Assembly (NCBI RefSeq): GCF_043195105.1
Contig: NZ_JBAFWO010000003.1
DNA: 64,000 bases
Reading direction: 5' to 3' (one strand)
Source: NCEH01 sp002257205
GTDB lineage: Bacteria; Pseudomonadota; Alphaproteobacteria; Rhizobiales; Xanthobacteraceae
Shown: piece by piece, positions 44,828 to 53,108 of the stretch
How positions within the stretch are numbered: the stretch's first letter is position 1
Layout of the letters: the number at the start of each line of letters is the position of its first letter
Position numbers and translations under genes: made by a program
Notes under the pieces: model-generated
What the model was told of the DNA's origin: nothing
The model's input: only the letters and a program-made list of their open reading frames with translations
Database searches by the model: none

Positions 44828-45592
44828 TCAGCCGATGGTGCCGAGCGCGGGAACTGCATCCAGCAAAAGTTGCGAAACCTCGGGCATCAGGCCCGCCATG
44901 AAAACCACGCCGGTGGCCACCAGCAGGGCACCGGAAATCTTTTCGATCAGGCCGAGCCGCGTCTTCACGGCCAGCGCCCAGACGAGGAACGGGCCGGCGA
45001 AGGCGGCGGCGGCGAGAAACGGAATGCCGATGCCGGCGGCATAGAAAGCCAGCAGCAGCGCGCCCCGCCAGAGCGAACTCTCGGCGCCGGCGACGATCAG
45101 GATCGCGGCCAGCACCGGGCCGACGCAGGGCGACCAGCCGAAGCCGAAGGCAAGGCCCACCAGATAGGCCCCGAGCAGGCCGGCCGGTTTCTGCGACACT
45201 TCCAGCTTGGCCTGCCGGTAGAGCCAGGAGACCTTCACAAGGCCCAGCAGATGCAGGCCGAATAGGATGAGCACCGCGCCCGAGACGACGCCGAGGATGT
45301 CGGCATAGCGCGTCAGCCATTGGCCGATGCCGGAGGCGGTGGCGCCCAGCAGGATGAAGATGGTGGAAAAGCCGAGCACGAAGGCGCCGGCGATGGCGAT
45401 CACCCGCCCGCGTCCCAAGCGCGCGGCCTCTGGCGTCGCGCTCCCTTGTCTCGCGCTCCCTACCGCCGTCGTCTCCGCCGCCGCGCCGGTGAGAAAGCCA
45501 AGATAGGCCGGCACGAGCGGCAGCACGCAGGGCGATGCAAAAGAGAGGAGGCCAGCCAGGAAGGCGCCGGGCAGGCTGATATCCAGGGACAT
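44828..45592 (-). CDS. soxV: SoxV, CcdA-type thiol-electron transporter
   Basis: A 254-residue inner-membrane protein with six to seven helices and the paired CcdA/DsbD half-motifs, SFASPCVLPLVPAYLGFLTG in the first half and FGFGWSPCVGPVLAAIL in the second. The two cysteines shuttle reducing power from cytoplasmic thioredoxin to SoxW. ATG 45592 follows GGGAGG; it diverges from soxS with a 109-bp AT-rich gap. Confidence 0.92.
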   Translation of the reverse strand: MSLDISLPGAFLAGLLSFASPCVLPLVPAYLGFLTGAAAETTAVGSARQGSATPEAARLGRGRVIAIAGAFVLGFSTIFILLGATASGIGQWLTRYADILGVVSGAVLILFGLHLLGLVKVSWLYRQAKLEVSQKPAGLLGAYLVGLAFGFGWSPCVGPVLAAILIVAGAESSLWRGALLLAFYAAGIGIPFLAAAAFAGPFLVWALAVKTRLGLIEKISGALLVATGVVFMAGLMPEVSQLLLDAVPALGTIG

Positions 45593-45701
45593 TGATCCCT
45601 CCCGTTTCCCGCGTGCCGAAGCCACGGGTTTCATTCTTGCTACATTTATATTCGAATGCGATGATATGTGCCAAGGAACATTGTCACCACCAGGGTTTTG
45701 C
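45593..45701. promoter_or_regulatory. Divergent soxV / soxS control region
   Basis: AT-rich centre at 45630-45670 in a GC-rich cluster, containing ATTC at 45633, a CATT-N8-AATG inverted repeat at 45643-45658 and the self-complementary ATTCGAAT at 45650-45657. It resembles, but does not equal, the ATTC-N8-GAAT sites elsewhere. Likely binding zone for the repressor encoded next to it. Confidence 0.4.
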
Positions 45702-46088
45702 ATGGCATCATTGTCCCTCTGCGCGCGCCGTGCCGTCGCTTTTGGCGCATGGGCCGCGCTCTGCGTTCTGCTGCTGGCCAGCCCCTCCGGCGCGAGCGAA
45801 CTGGTCATGTTCGAACGCAGCGGCTGCGCGTGGTGCCAGCGCTTCGATGCCGAAATATCGCCGGTCTACGACCGGACCGACGAAGGGCGGCAGGCGCCGC
45901 TGCGGCGGGTCAACATGCGGGCCGGCGTGCCGGGCGACCTGGTGCTGGCGGCACCGGTGCGGTTCGCGCCGACCTTTGTATTGGTGGAGGAAGGACGCGA
46001 AGTTGGCCGCATAACCGGCTATATGTCGGATGACGCGTTCTGGGGCATGCTCGGGAGCATGATTAACAAGCCGGCGCAAAGCCAATAG
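45702..46088 (+). CDS. soxS: SoxS periplasmic thioredoxin
   Basis: A 128-residue exported thioredoxin-fold protein with signal peptide (AVAFGAWAALCVLLLASPSGA) and active site CAWC in VMFERSGCAWCQRFDAEISPVY, then RFAPTFVLVEEGREVGRITGY with the cis-Pro region. SoxS reactivates oxidised SoxYZ in Paracoccus. ATG 45702 begins the signal; a further ATG at 45666 is less suitable. soxR follows 53 bp downstream on the same strand. Confidence 0.88.
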   Translation: MASLSLCARRAVAFGAWAALCVLLLASPSGASELVMFERSGCAWCQRFDAEISPVYDRTDEGRQAPLRRVNMRAGVPGDLVLAAPVRFAPTFVLVEEGREVGRITGYMSDDAFWGMLGSMINKPAQSQ

Positions 46089-46141
46089 GCCCGCCGCGCG
46101 CGGCGGCGTGCTGATGCCGCCAGAAAGAGGATACGGGAAAT

Positions 46142-46516
46142 ATGTCGGCCATCGTCTCATCGCGGATCGAGGACGAACTGCGCGACGGCCCAGAGATCTC
46201 GGCCGAGCTGGACCAGTTGATGCGCAATGCGCGCAAGGCGAGCGACTTTCTGAAGGCCCTCTCCCATGAAAACCGGCTGCTGCTGCTGTGCCTGCTGGCG
46301 GAACGCGAGCGCTCGGTGACGGAGCTGGAGAACATCCTCTCCCTGCGCCAGCCCACCGTGTCCCAGCAATTGGCGCGCCTGCGCCTGGATGGCCTCGTCA
46401 CCACGCGCCGCGATGGCAAGACCATCTGCTACAGCCTCGCCAGCGACGACGTGCGCCGCGTGATTTCAGTGATTTACGACATCTTCTGCGAGCCGGTAGA
46501 CCCGCCGAAGACTTAA
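46142..46516 (+). CDS. soxR: SoxR, ArsR-family repressor of the sox genes
   Basis: A 124-residue winged-helix repressor. Cys50 (ENRLLLLCLLAERERSV) and Cys116 (IYDIFCEPVDPP) are 66 residues apart, matching the SqrR/BigR persulfide-sensing pair and the other ArsR protein in this window. The recognition helix is QPTVSQQLARLRLDGLV. In Paracoccus SoxR represses the sox operon until thiosulfate or sulfane sulfur is present. It sits after soxS and before soxT. A third cysteine (Cys96, KTICYSLA) is not part of the pair. Confidence 0.9.
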   Translation: MSAIVSSRIEDELRDGPEISAELDQLMRNARKASDFLKALSHENRLLLLCLLAERERSVTELENILSLRQPTVSQQLARLRLDGLVTTRRDGKTICYSLASDDVRRVISVIYDIFCEPVDPPKT

Positions 46517-46587
46517 GACGCGTAGCGCCGGGCCGGCGACGGGGCATCCATAAGCCCCGCGCCGGCCGTTTCAGGGAGGATCGGCGC

Positions 46588-47700
46588 ATGGACATCGAAA
46601 GCCCGTGGTGGAGCGCGCTCGCAGGCCTGTTGATCGGCGCGGTCGTGGGCTTTGCCGTGCGGCGCGCCCGGCTGTGCACCTTCGGCGCCCTGGAGGACGC
46701 CATGGTGGGCGGCGACATGCGCCGCCTGAAGGTGTTCGGCCTCGCGCTCGGCGTCGCGCTCGCGGGCACCCAGGTGCTGATCCTGACCGGGCTGTTGTCG
46801 CCCGAGCGGAGCAATTATCTGCCGGCGGCCCTGCCATGGTTCGGCGTCGCGTTCGGCGGGCTTCTGTTCGGCCTTGGAATGGCCCTGGTGGGCACCTGCG
46901 CCTTCGGCTCGCTGGTGCGCCTGGGCGCCGGCGACCTGCGCAGCCTCGTGGTGCTGCTGGTGTTCGGCGCGGTGGCCTATGCGACCTTGCGCGGCATCCT
47001 CGCCACCGTGCGCGTGGACCTGATCGAGCGGCTGGTCGTGCCGGTGCCGGGGGGCGGGCAGGGCGATCTGCCGACCCTGTTCAACCGCGTGGTGGGCTTC
47101 GACACGCGGGGAGGGCTGGCGCTGGCCGGCGCAGTCCTGCTCTCCAGCTTCGCCTTTCTCGATGCAAGATTGCGCCGCGCGCGCCGCCTGATGACGGCTG
47201 GCGTGCTGCTCGGCCTCGGCGTGGTGGCGGGATGGCTCGCCACCACCCAATTGATGGATGAATTCGCCCGTCCCGGCGCGCCCCAGAGCCTCACCTTCGT
47301 CTCCCCTGTCGCGCGCGCCCTGTTCGGCCTTCTGTTCGATCAGGCGAGCCTTGCGGAATTCGGCGCCGCCAGCGTCGCCGGGGTGGTGCTGGGCGCGGCG
47401 GCGGCGGCGCGAACTGGAGATGAATTCCGCTGGGAAGCGTTCGACGATCCACGGGAGATGAAGCGCCATCTCCTCGGCGCGGCGCTCATGGGGATGGGCG
47501 GGATCATCTGCGGGGGATGCACCATCGGCCAGGGCATCACCGCCGGCTCGCTCATGGCCCTGTCTTGGCCGCTGGCGGTGCTGGGCATGGCGGCGGGGGC
47601 GCGGCTCGGCATCGCCTTGCTGATGGAAGGCTCACTCACCGATTTCGCCCGCAGCGCCGTGAGCGCGGCCCTCGGGCATCGGGCGGACCGGCACCTCTAG
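46588..47700 (+). CDS. soxT: YeeE/YedE-family sulfur-compound transporter (SoxT)
   Basis: A 370-residue inner-membrane protein with about nine helices. Conserved family cysteines occur in RRARLCTFGALEDAMVGGD, ALVGTCAFGSLVRLGAGD and IICGGCTIGQGITAGS, the pattern of TsuA-type thiosulfate carriers. It likely imports thiosulfate or a sulfane-sulfur signal so that the cytoplasmic SoxR can sense it. ATG 46588 follows GGGAGGA. It is in the same direction as soxS-soxR, 71 bp after soxR. Confidence 0.88.
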   Translation: MDIESPWWSALAGLLIGAVVGFAVRRARLCTFGALEDAMVGGDMRRLKVFGLALGVALAGTQVLILTGLLSPERSNYLPAALPWFGVAFGGLLFGLGMALVGTCAFGSLVRLGAGDLRSLVVLLVFGAVAYATLRGILATVRVDLIERLVVPVPGGGQGDLPTLFNRVVGFDTRGGLALAGAVLLSSFAFLDARLRRARRLMTAGVLLGLGVVAGWLATTQLMDEFARPGAPQSLTFVSPVARALFGLLFDQASLAEFGAASVAGVVLGAAAAARTGDEFRWEAFDDPREMKRHLLGAALMGMGGIICGGCTIGQGITAGSLMALSWPLAVLGMAAGARLGIALLMEGSLTDFARSAVSAALGHRADRHL

Positions 47701-47720
47701 AGTATCCGTTATGGGCAAGG

Positions 47721-48878
47721 TCAGGCGGCGCGAAACGCCTTCAGATAATGCTGCTCGAACATCCGCTTGGCCGTATGGAACAGGCCGAGGCGGGGCAAGG
47801 CGAGCGTGAACCGCGCATCGCGGAACACCAGCATGCCGGCATCCAGCGTATCGACGATGCACACCAGCTCCGGCTTGAAGGCGAAGATGGCCGGCTGACC
47901 TTTCAGCTCGGCCGCCATGTTGCGGGCGGCGGCGACCGCCTGAAGGTCCGCCTGATGGGCTTGCTTCGGCATCCAGTCCGGCCCGGGGAAGCTGCCCGCG
48001 TCGCCTGCCACATAGACCCGCTCCAGCCCCGGGACTGCGCAGGTCGCGCCGGCTGAGATGAAGCCGCCGGGCGAACGGGGCAGGTCGCTGGTATTGAGCC
48101 ATGCGGGTCCCGTCAGTCCGGGCATGAAGAGGATGAGATCGGCCGGGATCTCCCCGCCTTCGGTCACCACCCGATCGGCCTCGAAGCGCACCATCTTGTG
48201 CCCAAGGTGGGTGCGGATGGCGCGCTTTTCCATCTCCTTGAGCAAACCGCTCACGGCCCGCGCGCCAAGGCGCTGGCCCGGCGATTGCGAGGGATTGAAG
48301 AAGACGAGATCGAACGCGGCGCGCCGTCCCTGCCGGCGCAGCAGGGTATCGATCCCGAACAGGAATTCGAACATCGGGCCGCCGCGCACCGCGGAGGGCT
48401 CCTGCGGATTGGCGGCGAAGCCCACGGCGATGGTGCCGCCCTTCAAGGCCGCGAGCCGGTCGCGGATGCCTTCCGCCGCCGCCACGCCCTCGCAAGGGAT
48501 GGCGGCATGATCGATGCCCGGCAGCTTGCGGATGTAACGCCCGCCGCTGGCGATCAGCAGCATGTCGTTGGCAACCGGCCCGGCGCTGGTGCGCACCGTG
48601 CGCCCGCCATCGCTCACGCCTTCCACCCGCGCCCGATGGTGAACGACGCCATGCTTGGCGAAGAAGCCGCCCAGCGGCACCCGCAAGTCGGACCCCGCGC
48701 GCAAGCCGGCGGGAATCCAGATCAGACTTGGCAGATAGGTGAGCGCATCGTCGGGGGATATCACCGTTATCGGCGCGGCGACGCCCTGGCCTCGCAGTTC
48801 GCGAACGGCGGTGAGGGCGGCGAAGCCGGACCCGAGGATGGTGATGCGGGCGGACTGGACCGGCGGCATCGGGTTCAT
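47721..48878 (-). CDS. SQR-like FAD oxidoreductase next to pmpAB
   Basis: A 385-residue flavoprotein of the sulfide:quinone reductase superfamily: ITILGSGFAALTAVREL at the start, LLIASGGRYIRKLPG, and VYVAGDAGSFPG near residue 290. Of the three SQR cysteines only Cys129 (AAIPCEG) and Cys340 (PELVCIVD) are in place; the middle one, in SQR near residue 159, is replaced in GFAANPQEPSA. A normal SQR cycle is therefore unlikely and the substrate may differ. Its start overlaps the pmpB stop by four bases, so it is co-translated with two sulfur transporters. Confidence 0.78.
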   Translation of the reverse strand: MNPMPPVQSARITILGSGFAALTAVRELRGQGVAAPITVISPDDALTYLPSLIWIPAGLRAGSDLRVPLGGFFAKHGVVHHRARVEGVSDGGRTVRTSAGPVANDMLLIASGGRYIRKLPGIDHAAIPCEGVAAAEGIRDRLAALKGGTIAVGFAANPQEPSAVRGGPMFEFLFGIDTLLRRQGRRAAFDLVFFNPSQSPGQRLGARAVSGLLKEMEKRAIRTHLGHKMVRFEADRVVTEGGEIPADLILFMPGLTGPAWLNTSDLPRSPGGFISAGATCAVPGLERVYVAGDAGSFPGPDWMPKQAHQADLQAVAAARNMAAELKGQPAIFAFKPELVCIVDTLDAGMLVFRDARFTLALPRLGLFHTAKRMFEQHYLKAFRAA

Positions 48879-49501
48879 TCCGCCGGCTTGAGGCGCGAGG
48901 CCGAAGCATCCGACGCGCGCTGTGCGGGGGCGAAATTCCCATCCACGTCGGCACCGAGATCGGCCCGCCACGGCCGCCATTTTTCCAGGGCGATCAAGAC
49001 CACCACCAGGAGCGCGGCGAACCCGAGCGCCAGCATCCAATAGGGCACGTCGGTGAAGCTCATCAAGGTGAGCTTGCCCGGCCCACCCGACAGAAGCAGC
49101 GGCGCGAGGGTCGGTTCGGCATAGCTGAAGGCCATCGCCCCGAACAGGCCGCCCACGAGGGTGAAGATCGCGTCGCGATAGCCGACACCCACCTGGGCGA
49201 GAACCGTGCCCGGGCAGGCCCCGGCCAGCGCGATGCCGGCGCCGAGGACGATGCCGCCCAGCACGTCGGCGGCGAAGAAGGTGGCCTTCGGCGCCAGCTT
49301 GATGAGGCCGAAGCCGTGCAGCGCCGCCAAGACCACGGCGCCGGTGGCGACCGCGGTGAGGAAGACCTTCAGCATGATGAAATTACGCAATTGCATCTGG
49401 CCGACGATCATCCCCGGCTCAAACACGCGGGACTTCTCCAGCGCGACGCCGAATACGATGCCCATGGCGAGGCCGATGAGAATGGCTTGAAGGAGGGACA
49501 T
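48875..49501 (-). CDS. YeeE/YedE half-transporter (PmpB-like)
   Basis: A 208-residue inner-membrane protein with five helices and motif GAGIALAGACPGTVLAQVGVGYRDA, the second half-site of YeeE/YedE transporters, plus a C-terminal polar tail. It pairs with the half-transporter encoded just upstream; together they equal one full YeeE-type channel for a sulfur compound. It overlaps the downstream flavoprotein gene by four bases. Confidence 0.82.
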   Translation of the reverse strand: MSLLQAILIGLAMGIVFGVALEKSRVFEPGMIVGQMQLRNFIMLKVFLTAVATGAVVLAALHGFGLIKLAPKATFFAADVLGGIVLGAGIALAGACPGTVLAQVGVGYRDAIFTLVGGLFGAMAFSYAEPTLAPLLLSGGPGKLTLMSFTDVPYWMLALGFAALLVVVLIALEKWRPWRADLGADVDGNFAPAQRASDASASRLKPAE

Positions 49502-49522
49502 GGCTGATCCTATCCGGGCGCG

Positions 49523-50050
49523 TCAGATGCGGCGCAGGAGGAGGAAAGCGGTGGCGATGCCGCCGACGAACATGAAGGCCACCGCGATGGTGGAGGAGAC
49601 CGCAAGCTGGGCCATGCCCGAGATGCCGTGCCCCGAGGTGCAGCCATCGGCGAGGCGTGCGCCGAACAGCATGAGGAAGCCGGCGCCGAAGGCGACCAGA
49701 TAGCGCACCGTCGGGCTGGAGGTGCCAAGCGCCCGCGCCCAGATCGGCGAGATGGCTTTGCGCCGCGCCCCGGAAAGCGACATGGAGATCATCGCCCCGA
49801 GCGCAATGCCGACCACCAGGGCGACCTGCCACCAATTCTTCGCGGTCGGCGTGATGTGCTTGGCCACATAGGCGATCTGTGTCACCGCCGGATCGATCAG
49901 CGCGGCAAGGGTGCCGCCCACGGTCACATAGGAGGACGAGGCCCCGAGCGCGGTGTCGATCAGGAGGAAGGCCGGAACCTGAAGCAGGCCGATCAGGATG
50001 CCCGCCACATAAGGCGACCAGGCCCGAGCCCGAAGTGAGCATGCTCTCAT
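49523..50050 (-). CDS. YeeE/YedE half-transporter (PmpA-like)
   Basis: A 175-residue inner-membrane protein with motif LFGARLADGCTSGHGISGMAQLAVSS, the first half-site of the YeeE/YedE family. ATG 50050 has GGAG ahead; the in-frame extension to 50098 is not conserved-looking. It is first gene of a three-gene minus-strand unit (pmpA, pmpB, SQR-like flavoprotein). In Serratia and BigR-type operons such pairs move thiosulfate-like or sulfane-sulfur species. Confidence 0.82.
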   Translation of the reverse strand: MRACSLRARAWSPYVAGILIGLLQVPAFLLIDTALGASSSYVTVGGTLAALIDPAVTQIAYVAKHITPTAKNWWQVALVVGIALGAMISMSLSGARRKAISPIWARALGTSSPTVRYLVAFGAGFLMLFGARLADGCTSGHGISGMAQLAVSSTIAVAFMFVGGIATAFLLLRRI

Positions 50051-50158
50051 GGTTCGCTCCCACTGAGGCTGGCCCGGACCAAGCGTCGGGCGGGCCACGG
50101 CCCCATTTTTCGTTGCACCCGATGGTGAAATCGAAGTTTAGACATTCATAATATTAAA

Positions 50159-50174
50159 ATTAGGATATTTGAAT
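50159..50174. promoter_or_regulatory. Near-match operator upstream of pmpA
   Basis: ATTAGGATATTTGAAT matches ATTC-N8-GAAT at seven of eight half-site positions. It lies in an AT-rich patch (50130-50180) about 110 bp upstream of the pmpA start, with a further ATTC half-site at 50144-50147. It suggests that the pmpA unit shares the sulfur-responsive control. Confidence 0.4.
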
Positions 50175-50343
50175 ATATTGGCAACGGGCATTCTGTCGCA
50201 ACACGTGTTCGACGGCGTCCGGTGGCGTCCGGCAGGGGCCGGTCGGGCTCGGGGCCGACTGTCCCCCGTGGGCAGCGCGTTCCTGATCGCTCCCGCCCTT
50301 GCTCCGCCGGCGGCACGCCATCGAAGGCGCGCCGCCGATGCGT

Positions 50344-51819
50344 TCAATGGAGCGCGATGGGCCGGGCCTCGTCCTTGTCGTGCAGCGCGAAGCGATCCAC
50401 CAGGGTCGCGCTCGCCGCGTTGAGGCCGAGCACGCTCACCTGCGCGCCCGACTGCCGGAACTTCAGCACCGCCTTGTCGAGGGCACCGATGGAGGTGATG
50501 TCCCAGAAGTGCGCGTGCGTCAGGTCGATCACCACCTCGGCCGGCTTCTCCTCAAAGTCGAAACCACGCAAGAACACTTCTGAAGAGGCGAAGAAGATCT
50601 GCCCCAGCACGGTATAGATAACCCGCCCGTCGGCCTCGCTCCGGTTGACCGACACCATCCGCGCCACTTTCCCGGCGAAGAACACGCCGGACAAAAGCAC
50701 GCCCACCAGCACGCCCTTGGCGAGGTCGTGCGTGCCGACCACGGTGATCACCGTCGCCAACATGACCACCGAGGACGGCATGGGATTGCGGCGCAAATCG
50801 AGGATCGAGCGCCACGAGAAAGTGCCGATGGAGACCATGATCATCACCGCCACCAGCGCCGCCATGGGAATGATGCGCACGAGATCGTCCAGCACCAGGA
50901 TCAGGAACAGCAGGAACGCGCCCGCCACGAAGGTGGAGAGCCGCCCCCGCCCGCCGGACGTGACGTTGATCACCGACTGGCCGATCATGGCGCATCCCCC
51001 CATGCCGCCGATCAGCGCCGAGGCGATGTTGCTCGCCCCCTGGCCAAGGCATTCCTGGCTCTTGTTGCTCAGGGTGTCGGTCATGTCGTCGACGATCTGG
51101 GCCGTGAGCAGGGATTCCAGCAGGCCCACGGCAGCGAGCGTGACCGAATAGGGGAAGATGATCTGCAATGTCTCGAAGGTCAGCGGCACATCCGGCAGCA
51201 TGAAGGCCGGAAAGCTGGACGGCAGTTCGCCAAGATCGCCGACCGTGCGCAGATCCATGCCTGACCACCAGGCGAAGAGTGTGAGAACCGCGATGGAGAC
51301 CAATGGCGCGGGCACGGCCTTGGTCAGATAGGGAAACAGATAGATGATGGCGAGGCCTGCGGCGACCATCGCATAGGTCTGAACCGGCACGCCGATCAGT
51401 TCCGGCAGCTGCGCCATGAAGATCAGAATGGCGAGCGCATTGACGAAGCCGGTGATGACCGAGCGCGAGATGAAGCGCATCAGCCGGCCGACCTTCAGAA
51501 GACTGGCGGCAATCTGCAACAGCCCCATGAGGATGGTGGCGGCAAACAGATATTGCAGGCCGTGATCCCGCACCAGGCTGACCATCACGACCGCCGTCGC
51601 CGCCGTGGCGGCGGAGATCATGCCGGGCCGGCCGCCGACAAAGGCGGAGACGCAGGCAATCGCGAAGGAGGCGTAGAGCCCGACCTTGGGGTCCACCCCG
51701 GCGATGACGGAAAAGCCGATGGCTTCGGGAATGAGTGCCAGCGCGACGACGATACCGGCGAGAATGTCGCCGCGCGGATTTGAGAACCACGCGCGAAAAT
51801 AGGCTTTATGCTTGGTCAT
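50344..51819 (-). CDS. SulP-family anion transporter with STAS domain
   Basis: A 491-residue permease: a membrane domain of 10-14 helices (LAGIVVALALIPEAIGFSVIAGVDPKVGLYASF, the SulP signature, and GGMGGCAMIGQSVINVTSGGRGRLST) and a C-terminal STAS domain (from about residue 400, VIDLTHAHFWDITSIGALDKAVLKFRQSG). The family carries sulfate, bicarbonate and other anions. Placement beside the sox region suggests sulfate traffic, but a bicarbonate role cannot be excluded. It has its own upstream region of more than 400 bp. Confidence 0.88.
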   Translation of the reverse strand: MTKHKAYFRAWFSNPRGDILAGIVVALALIPEAIGFSVIAGVDPKVGLYASFAIACVSAFVGGRPGMISAATAATAVVMVSLVRDHGLQYLFAATILMGLLQIAASLLKVGRLMRFISRSVITGFVNALAILIFMAQLPELIGVPVQTYAMVAAGLAIIYLFPYLTKAVPAPLVSIAVLTLFAWWSGMDLRTVGDLGELPSSFPAFMLPDVPLTFETLQIIFPYSVTLAAVGLLESLLTAQIVDDMTDTLSNKSQECLGQGASNIASALIGGMGGCAMIGQSVINVTSGGRGRLSTFVAGAFLLFLILVLDDLVRIIPMAALVAVMIMVSIGTFSWRSILDLRRNPMPSSVVMLATVITVVGTHDLAKGVLVGVLLSGVFFAGKVARMVSVNRSEADGRVIYTVLGQIFFASSEVFLRGFDFEEKPAEVVIDLTHAHFWDITSIGALDKAVLKFRQSGAQVSVLGLNAASATLVDRFALHDKDEARPIALH

Positions 51820-52265
51820 GTCTGGGATTTCCGCAATGGACGGCCACGCCGCGCAAAGGCGGTTGGGGCTACGCTGTCATATGCGTTGTCCGGCGGATTG
51901 GCGGCCGGAAGAGCCACCCGGGCTTGCACCGGGTCCAGATGAATACCCTTTGTTACAGGCGGGAATACCGCACCGCAACATTTAAAGCTGAGCGCGCTCG
52001 GAGCGCACCGGCCGGTGGCGTGGGGCTGTTCCCGGCGATGTCGGGAGGGGCGGGTGGCCGACGGCGGGCGCGCGGGGAGGCCACCCACACAGCCCGGCCG
52101 CCGGCCGAACCCCACGGACCCAGGAGATGCGGCGGACCTGAGCACTCCGTAGGGTATTTCCGAAGCGGGGCCGCGCCCTGCGCAGCCGCCTGCTTCACGT
52201 CCCGACAAAGGGAAGTTAGCGGAAGCGGGCGCGATGTCAAAGCACCCGATTCGCCTCCGAAGCGG
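51820..52265. other. Gene-free interval between sulP and divK
   Basis: About 446 bases with no supported gene. A minus-strand frame is open across much of it (ending at 51816, just inside the sulP start), but its composition is Arg/Pro/Ala-rich and I recognise no domain. An ACCCGG/CCGGGT hairpin lies at about 51918-51937 and a short AT-rich spot (AACATTTAAAG) at 51978. It could contain a long sulP leader; nothing firm is seen. Confidence 0.4.
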
Positions 52266-52634
52266 TCATCCCCCGCTATAAATGCGGACCGTCTCCAGGA
52301 ATTTGGCGACCGATATGGGCTTGGAAAGATAGGCTTCGCACCCGCCCGCGCGAATGCGCTCCTCATCGCCCTTCATGGCGAATGCGGTCACGGCGACCAC
52401 GGGAATCGCGCGCAGCTCGGGGTCGGCCTTCAGCCAGCCGGTCACTTCCAGGCCAGAGACCTCGGGCAGCTGGATGTCCATGAGGATCAGGTCCGGCTTG
52501 TGCTTGCGTGCCAGCGGCACCGCCTCCACACCGGTGCGGGTCTGCACGGTCTGATACCCGTTGGCTTCCAGCAGATCGTGGAAGAGCTTCATGTTCAGCT
52601 CGTTGTCCTCCACGATCATCACCGTTTTCGGCAT
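52266..52634 (-). CDS. divK: Single-domain response regulator DivK
   Basis: A 122-residue receiver-only response regulator. The acidic pocket is VEDNELN (Glu9, Asp10), the phosphoacceptor is Asp53 in LILMDIQLPEVSG, and the switch residues are VTAFAMKGDEERI and the conserved Lys in LSKPIS. In alphaproteobacteria DivK links PleC/DivJ kinases to CtrA control of the cell cycle. ATG 52634 gives the standard MPKTVMIVEDN start. It is divergent from the DUF3572 gene, a conserved neighbourhood in this order. Confidence 0.92.
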   Translation of the reverse strand: MPKTVMIVEDNELNMKLFHDLLEANGYQTVQTRTGVEAVPLARKHKPDLILMDIQLPEVSGLEVTGWLKADPELRAIPVVAVTAFAMKGDEERIRAGGCEAYLSKPISVAKFLETVRIYSGG

Positions 52635-52775
52635 ACCTCTGTCCCCGCCCATGAGGTCCGCCTCCGCGCCGGTGGCGCGGCTCCGAACATCGTGCTGCAT
52701 GCCGACCGCTTCGCTTTTCGCGCCAGGATCGGACATGATGGCTCAAGCTAGAGACCATTCGTTGCGGAAGCGCAA

Positions 52776-53102
52776 ATGCCCATCAAAGATCATTCGAACA
52801 CGCCGGCCCGGGTGCAGCAGGCCGCCGAGGCCGTCGCGGTGTCCGCGCTCGGCTTCCTGGCGCAGGAGCCGGACCGCATCGGCCGCTTCCTCGCCGAGAC
52901 CGGGCTCGGCCCGGCGGAGCTGCGCGCGGCGGCGCGCGAGCCCCATTTCAATGCCGGCCTGCTCGCCTTCCTGCTGGCGGACGAGCCGCTGCTGATTGAA
53001 TTCTCCGCCCATGCCGGGCTGAAGCCGCAGGATGTGGCGCGCGCCCACGACGTGCTCAATCCGCCGTTCGACCCCGACGCGCCGGCGCGCCGCGAGCGCT
53101 GA
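52776..53102 (+). CDS. DUF3572 family protein
   Basis: A 108-residue alpha-helical cytoplasmic protein of the alphaproteobacterial DUF3572 family: AEAVAVSALGFLAQEPDRIGRFLAETGLGPAELRAAAREPHFNAGLLAFLLADEPLLIEFSAHAGL. Function is unknown. It is found between divK and dinB in many Rhizobiales, as here, and ends six bases before the dinB start, so the two are probably co-transcribed. Confidence 0.85.
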   Translation: MPIKDHSNTPARVQQAAEAVAVSALGFLAQEPDRIGRFLAETGLGPAELRAAAREPHFNAGLLAFLLADEPLLIEFSAHAGLKPQDVARAHDVLNPPFDPDAPARRER

Positions 53103-53108
53103 GGATCC

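Noticed and set aside
50138..50347. Small minus-strand ORF of 69 codons between pmpA and sulP
   Set aside because: Arg/Ala/Pro-rich start and an end that reads through the AT-rich operator patch; no ribosome-binding site or family.
51816..52208. 130-codon minus-strand ORF upstream of sulP
   Set aside because: Low-complexity composition and no recognisable domain; overlaps the sulP start. Kept only as an open question in the gene-free interval entry.
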